Positions 61,210 through 64,000 of a stretch of 64,000 nucleotides of DNA are shown here, one piece after another. A model generated the notes under the pieces. It worked only from the letters and a program-made list of their open reading frames with translations. It searched no databases and was not told where the DNA came from. Within the stretch, counting starts at the first letter, position 1. Each line of letters begins with the position of its first letter. The DNA is from Bdellovibrionales bacterium. GTDB taxonomy: Bacteria; Bdellovibrionota; Bdellovibrionia; Bdellovibrionales; UBA1609. Location: the NCBI GenBank assembly GCA_027459485.1, contig DAIDIG010000006.1, forward strand, positions 154,953-218,952, read 5' to 3'. Position numbers and translations under genes: made by a program.

Positions 61210-62876
61210 AAATCCTGGTTTTGAGTCTATTGCGACTCGGCGACGCCCTGCTTGCCGCCGAGCCGATCGCAGCCATTCGGGCGAAATATCCGTCGGCTCG
61301 GGTCGATCTGCTCGTCAATAAAGGTGTTGAAAATGTCGCGCCGCTATTGCCGAATATCGGCCGCGTCTTTACGGTGCCGCGTGAGATGCTGCAGGACGGT
61401 CTTGTGCGCGCCGATCGCCCTATTTTTGAACCACTCGATCGGCTAAAGTCACTGGTTACTCGCCTTTCGTCAGAAAAATACGACAAAGTGATCAATCTCA
61501 CTCAGACAAAGTTCAGTGGCTACTTAGCCGCCGCTGTCGAAGCCAACGAAAAAATAGGGATGGTCATTAATCATCGCGGGCAGGCGTCGTTTGGGTCGCC
61601 GTGGTTTCGCTATCTGAACAGTGTGATCGGTGCCGGCGCCGAGCGAGGCTTTCATTACGTCGACATTTTTAAATTCGGTAGCATCGGTCATATCGAGGCT
61701 GGGCCGTCTATCGCTGCTGCCGCGAACGAAACGGAAGCTGGCAAGCGTGAGCTTGATGAATGGCTGAGACACCATTCGTTCGGCAGCGGAACTAAAATAT
61801 TGCTGCAACTTTTTACCAGCGACAAAAAGAAAAATTGGTCAATGGCCGCATGGATACAGGCTATCGAATCGTTTCGTCGCAGCGGTCGAGCCGCCGCGGG
61901 TAGCCAACTTATCGCACTCGGCGCTCCCAATGAACGTCCATTGCTTGAACAATTTCGGAAACTGGCAGCTGAGACCAAGATCGTTGTCGAGATCGCTACG
62001 ATGAGCCTTGAAGGCGTGCTGTCGCTCATGCGGGTCTCGGACGTCCTTGTCACCGGAGACACCAGTATCAAACATCTCGCCGCTCTGACTTCGATTCGTA
62101 TCGTCGAGATCGCACTCGGCAGTTCGGATATTGAGCGCACGGGGGCATACAAAGACGGCTCGCTAATTATTTCGAGTCGCGAAAACTGTGTGCCATGTCG
62201 GCATTCGGCCCCTTGCCACCGCGATCGTCATGCCTGTGCGCAAAGATTGGATTCGCAAGCGGTGGGTCTTGCGATTGCGAAGTATGTTGAAAAGGACTGG
62301 GCGTCTATTCATCTTCTCGCGCACGAATACAAAGACGACATGAGGTTCACCCGCGCGACGATCGACCCTGGCGGATGTTGGTTGCCGATTGCCCTCGATG
62401 CCGATTCGGTTGAGCAGCAAATCGCGGGTTATCTGGATCTCGCTTCATGGCGTTTTTTGTTAAACCGACAACACGAAGAGGCGCTCGGGGCGTACGGCAC
62501 AGAAAGTGTTCGCTTGAAAAATTGGATGGAAGCCTCCGGTTCATTTATTGAATCGAAGGTGCTCCCGAATCTCGACCGTTGGGCGAATTCGACCCGTGAA
62601 ACCGAACGTCGACTTGACCGGTTGCTCAAAGAAATGAATCGTCGAATGCGAACGCAAATGGATTTTATCGATGATGGTATGACCGACGAGCTGACGCAAC
62701 TCGAATCACAAATGAAGCTCGGTACATTTCTAAGCGAGAGTTTAAAATTGGGCCCGGAGCTTGGCTTATATCGCGTGCGTCGGTTGCATGACTCGCTCAA
62801 CGACGCGCTTGTCCATCAAAGAATAAAGCTGAAACTGCTACGAACCTTTCGTCAAACGATTCGGGAGCTGCCATGA
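61206..62876 (+). CDS. GT9 (heptosyltransferase-family) glycosyltransferase with helical C-terminal extension
   Basis: 556 residues. The N-terminal ~350 are a GT9 fold: KILVLSLLRLGDALLAAEPIAAI at the start, then VTGDTSIKHLAALTSI in the donor-binding half. A Cys pattern (C-x2-C-x5-C-x6-C near 328-344) follows; it recalls, but is not shown to be, the iron motif of TibC-type autotransporter heptosyltransferases. The last ~180 residues are helical with heptad repeats. GT9 enzymes usually transfer heptose from ADP-heptose. Starts at GTG overlapping the previous TGA. Confidence 0.75.
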   Translation: MKILVLSLLRLGDALLAAEPIAAIRAKYPSARVDLLVNKGVENVAPLLPNIGRVFTVPREMLQDGLVRADRPIFEPLDRLKSLVTRLSSEKYDKVINLTQTKFSGYLAAAVEANEKIGMVINHRGQASFGSPWFRYLNSVIGAGAERGFHYVDIFKFGSIGHIEAGPSIAAAANETEAGKRELDEWLRHHSFGSGTKILLQLFTSDKKKNWSMAAWIQAIESFRRSGRAAAGSQLIALGAPNERPLLEQFRKLAAETKIVVEIATMSLEGVLSLMRVSDVLVTGDTSIKHLAALTSIRIVEIALGSSDIERTGAYKDGSLIISSRENCVPCRHSAPCHRDRHACAQRLDSQAVGLAIAKYVEKDWASIHLLAHEYKDDMRFTRATIDPGGCWLPIALDADSVEQQIAGYLDLASWRFLLNRQHEEALGAYGTESVRLKNWMEASGSFIESKVLPNLDRWANSTRETERRLDRLLKEMNRRMRTQMDFIDDGMTDELTQLESQMKLGTFLSESLKLGPELGLYRVRRLHDSLNDALVHQRIKLKLLRTFRQTIRELP

Positions 62877-63016
62877 ACCTGCGCGACGATTACGCCACAG
62901 CGAAAAGGCGCTTGAGTGAGCGAGCTGAAAGGATCTCGAAGTCAGACGGTTATACGCGGCAAGTAAAAAAGCTTCGTCTGTTGCTCGAACTGGTGAAGGA
63001 GCAAACTGCGAAATGA
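62873..63016 (+). CDS. Small 47-residue basic helical protein
   Basis: Reads MNLRDDYATAK... to a TGA at 63016. It is linked by ATGA overlaps to both glycosyltransferase genes, so it is translated in the same operon; free coding space of this kind is unlikely by chance. The composition is Arg/Lys/Leu-rich and amphipathic-helical. No family recognised. It could be an accessory subunit of the neighbouring GT9 enzymes or a short linker peptide. Confidence 0.55.
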   Translation: MNLRDDYATAKRRLSERAERISKSDGYTRQVKKLRLLLELVKEQTAK

Positions 63017-64000
63017 AAATTCTTGTCGTACAGCTCGCGAGATTTGGCGACATTTATCAGACTTGGCCCGTATTGCGGGCGCTGAAACGGCAAAACCCTG
63101 CGGCCAATATTCAGCTTTTGGTGCGGGCGCGTTTCGCTGACGCAGCCGCAGGGCTGAGTGCTGTCGATCGCGTGATTGAAATGCCGACCGGCGATTGGCT
63201 TTCAGCCGATATCGACGGAGCGCTTGAGAAGGTCGAGCGGTGGCTTGACGATAATGACCTCCGGGCATTCGACCGAGTGATCAATCTTTCGTTTTCTCCG
63301 CTTTCGAGCTATCTCGTTGATCTCATTGGTTGTGCCGAAGTTGCGGGGTACACGCGGCAAACGGACGGGTATTTGGCCATCCCCGATGAGCCAAGCGCCT
63401 ACTTTTACGCTCAAGTCGGTCTCGATAGATCAAACCGAATTCATTTAGACGATCTATTCGCCATGGTCGCAGGGGTGGAGTTGTGCGACGATGATTTTCG
63501 CTCGCCGGATCGGGATCAAGTTCGGGCACGCGATGGATTTGTTGTTCAAGTCGGCGCGAGCCAATCTCATAAAACGCTCGGGCGAGAGGGGTGGATAGCG
63601 ATCATTCAAGCACTTCTCGATCGTTCGCATGAAACACTGACTCTTGTCGGAGCTTCGGGCGAGTGGGATGACGAATGGTTTCAGCACCCACGGCTCATCA
63701 ATCGAGTCGGACAAACTCGAGTTTTTGAACTATTTGATGTTATCGGGGGCGCGCGAATTTTTATCGGTTGCGACAGTGTCGGCCAACATATCGCCGCGTT
63801 AACTCAGACTCCGACCCTTAATCTTACATTCGCATCTCTGCGGTTTTGGGAGACCGGCCCGCGAGCCGCTGGCAGCCGCATCCTTTGGTTTGAAGCGCCA
63901 GAAGTGTGTGAGGTCGAACGCGTTTGCAGTGAAGCGTTACGGATGCTGGGCGATGGGTCGTTGGGGCAACCGGTTATCCAAAAGGTTGAACGACCGGGAG
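63013..64000 (+). CDS. GT9 family glycosyltransferase, C-terminus beyond right edge
   Basis: About 329 residues are visible. GT9 start KILVVQLARFGDIYQTWPVLRALKR and a donor-half segment IFIGCDSVGQHIAALT near residue 250, with the H-x2-A typical of the family. The cut point comes after most of the catalytic domain. Likely transfers heptose or a related sugar; with the 61.2-kb enzyme and the Maf-like gene it may decorate flagellin or another surface polymer. It starts inside the 47-residue gene (ATGA). Confidence 0.72.
   Translation, partial: MKILVVQLARFGDIYQTWPVLRALKRQNPAANIQLLVRARFADAAAGLSAVDRVIEMPTGDWLSADIDGALEKVERWLDDNDLRAFDRVINLSFSPLSSYLVDLIGCAEVAGYTRQTDGYLAIPDEPSAYFYAQVGLDRSNRIHLDDLFAMVAGVELCDDDFRSPDRDQVRARDGFVVQVGASQSHKTLGREGWIAIIQALLDRSHETLTLVGASGEWDDEWFQHPRLINRVGQTRVFELFDVIGGARIFIGCDSVGQHIAALTQTPTLNLTFASLRFWETGPRAAGSRILWFEAPEVCEVERVCSEALRMLGDGSLGQPVIQKVERPG

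Overview
The window looks like chromosomal DNA of a Bdellovibrio-like bacterium (phylum Bdellovibrionota). This rests on protein families and gene style, not on a database match: a HAD-IG 5'-nucleotidase, a DUF885 lipoprotein, several stand-alone receiver proteins, DUF4388 and J-domain signalling proteins, short multi-copy flagellins, and mid-range GC. Genes are tightly packed, with many 4-base ATGA/GTGA overlaps. I see no rRNA, tRNA, CRISPR array or prophage. The only mobile-type gene is one RAYT/IS200-like transposase at 11.9-12.5 kb.

Layout. 0-7.2 kb: a DUF885 lipoprotein cut by the left edge, an unknown exported protein, and a minus-strand operon panG-like/panB/panC/coaBC/coaX/panD covering ketoisovalerate and aspartate to 4'-phosphopantetheine. 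7.2-14.8 kb: HAD 5'-nucleotidase, rhodanese, tyrosine catabolism (hppD, hmgA) separated by a lipoprotein and the RAYT, then ribD. 14.9-20.5 kb: a signalling block of RsbW-like ATPase, STAS-like protein, PAS/Hpt/CheA-like kinase, a receiver, and a receiver-DUF4388-J-TPR protein. 20.5-27.8 kb: a TrmJ-like methyltransferase; a minus-strand run of peroxiredoxin, ATP-grasp, divergent SelO and HldD; exonuclease III; an SH3 protein; a DksA-like protein missing most zinc ligands. 27.8-39.8 kb: agmatinase, YejABE-type peptide importer, arginine decarboxylase, LeuRS, a diguanylate cyclase response regulator, a CDF transporter, TrmB.

39.8-53.7 kb: lipoprotein, ferredoxin, SDR, TrxB, receiver, a double-ATPase ABC protein, Gph-like phosphatase, O-methyltransferase, PrmA, RsmE, RDD protein, RfaE2, chalcone-isomerase-like protein, outer-membrane protein, MeaB. 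53.7-64 kb: a flagellar filament region with two flagellins behind readable sigma-28 promoters, an RRM protein, FlaG, FliD, FliS and an FlgN/FliT-like protein. It runs on into TPR, Maf-like and two GT9 glycosyltransferase genes, a candidate flagellin-glycosylation locus that runs off the right edge.

Most notable signals: (1) two ~120-bp imperfect palindromes at 26.6 and 43.25 kb with a shared apex but different, self-complementary stems and the upstream stop codon in the same register; (2) the partner-switch/phosphorelay block; (3) the SelO/ATP-grasp/HldD group; (4) the filament operon with heptosyltransferase-type enzymes; (5) the near-complete pantothenate-to-phosphopantetheine operon with a PanG-type reductase. 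No gene-free stretch exceeds 300 bases; the longest, 55387-55673, holds a terminator, a sigma-28 promoter and a leader hairpin.
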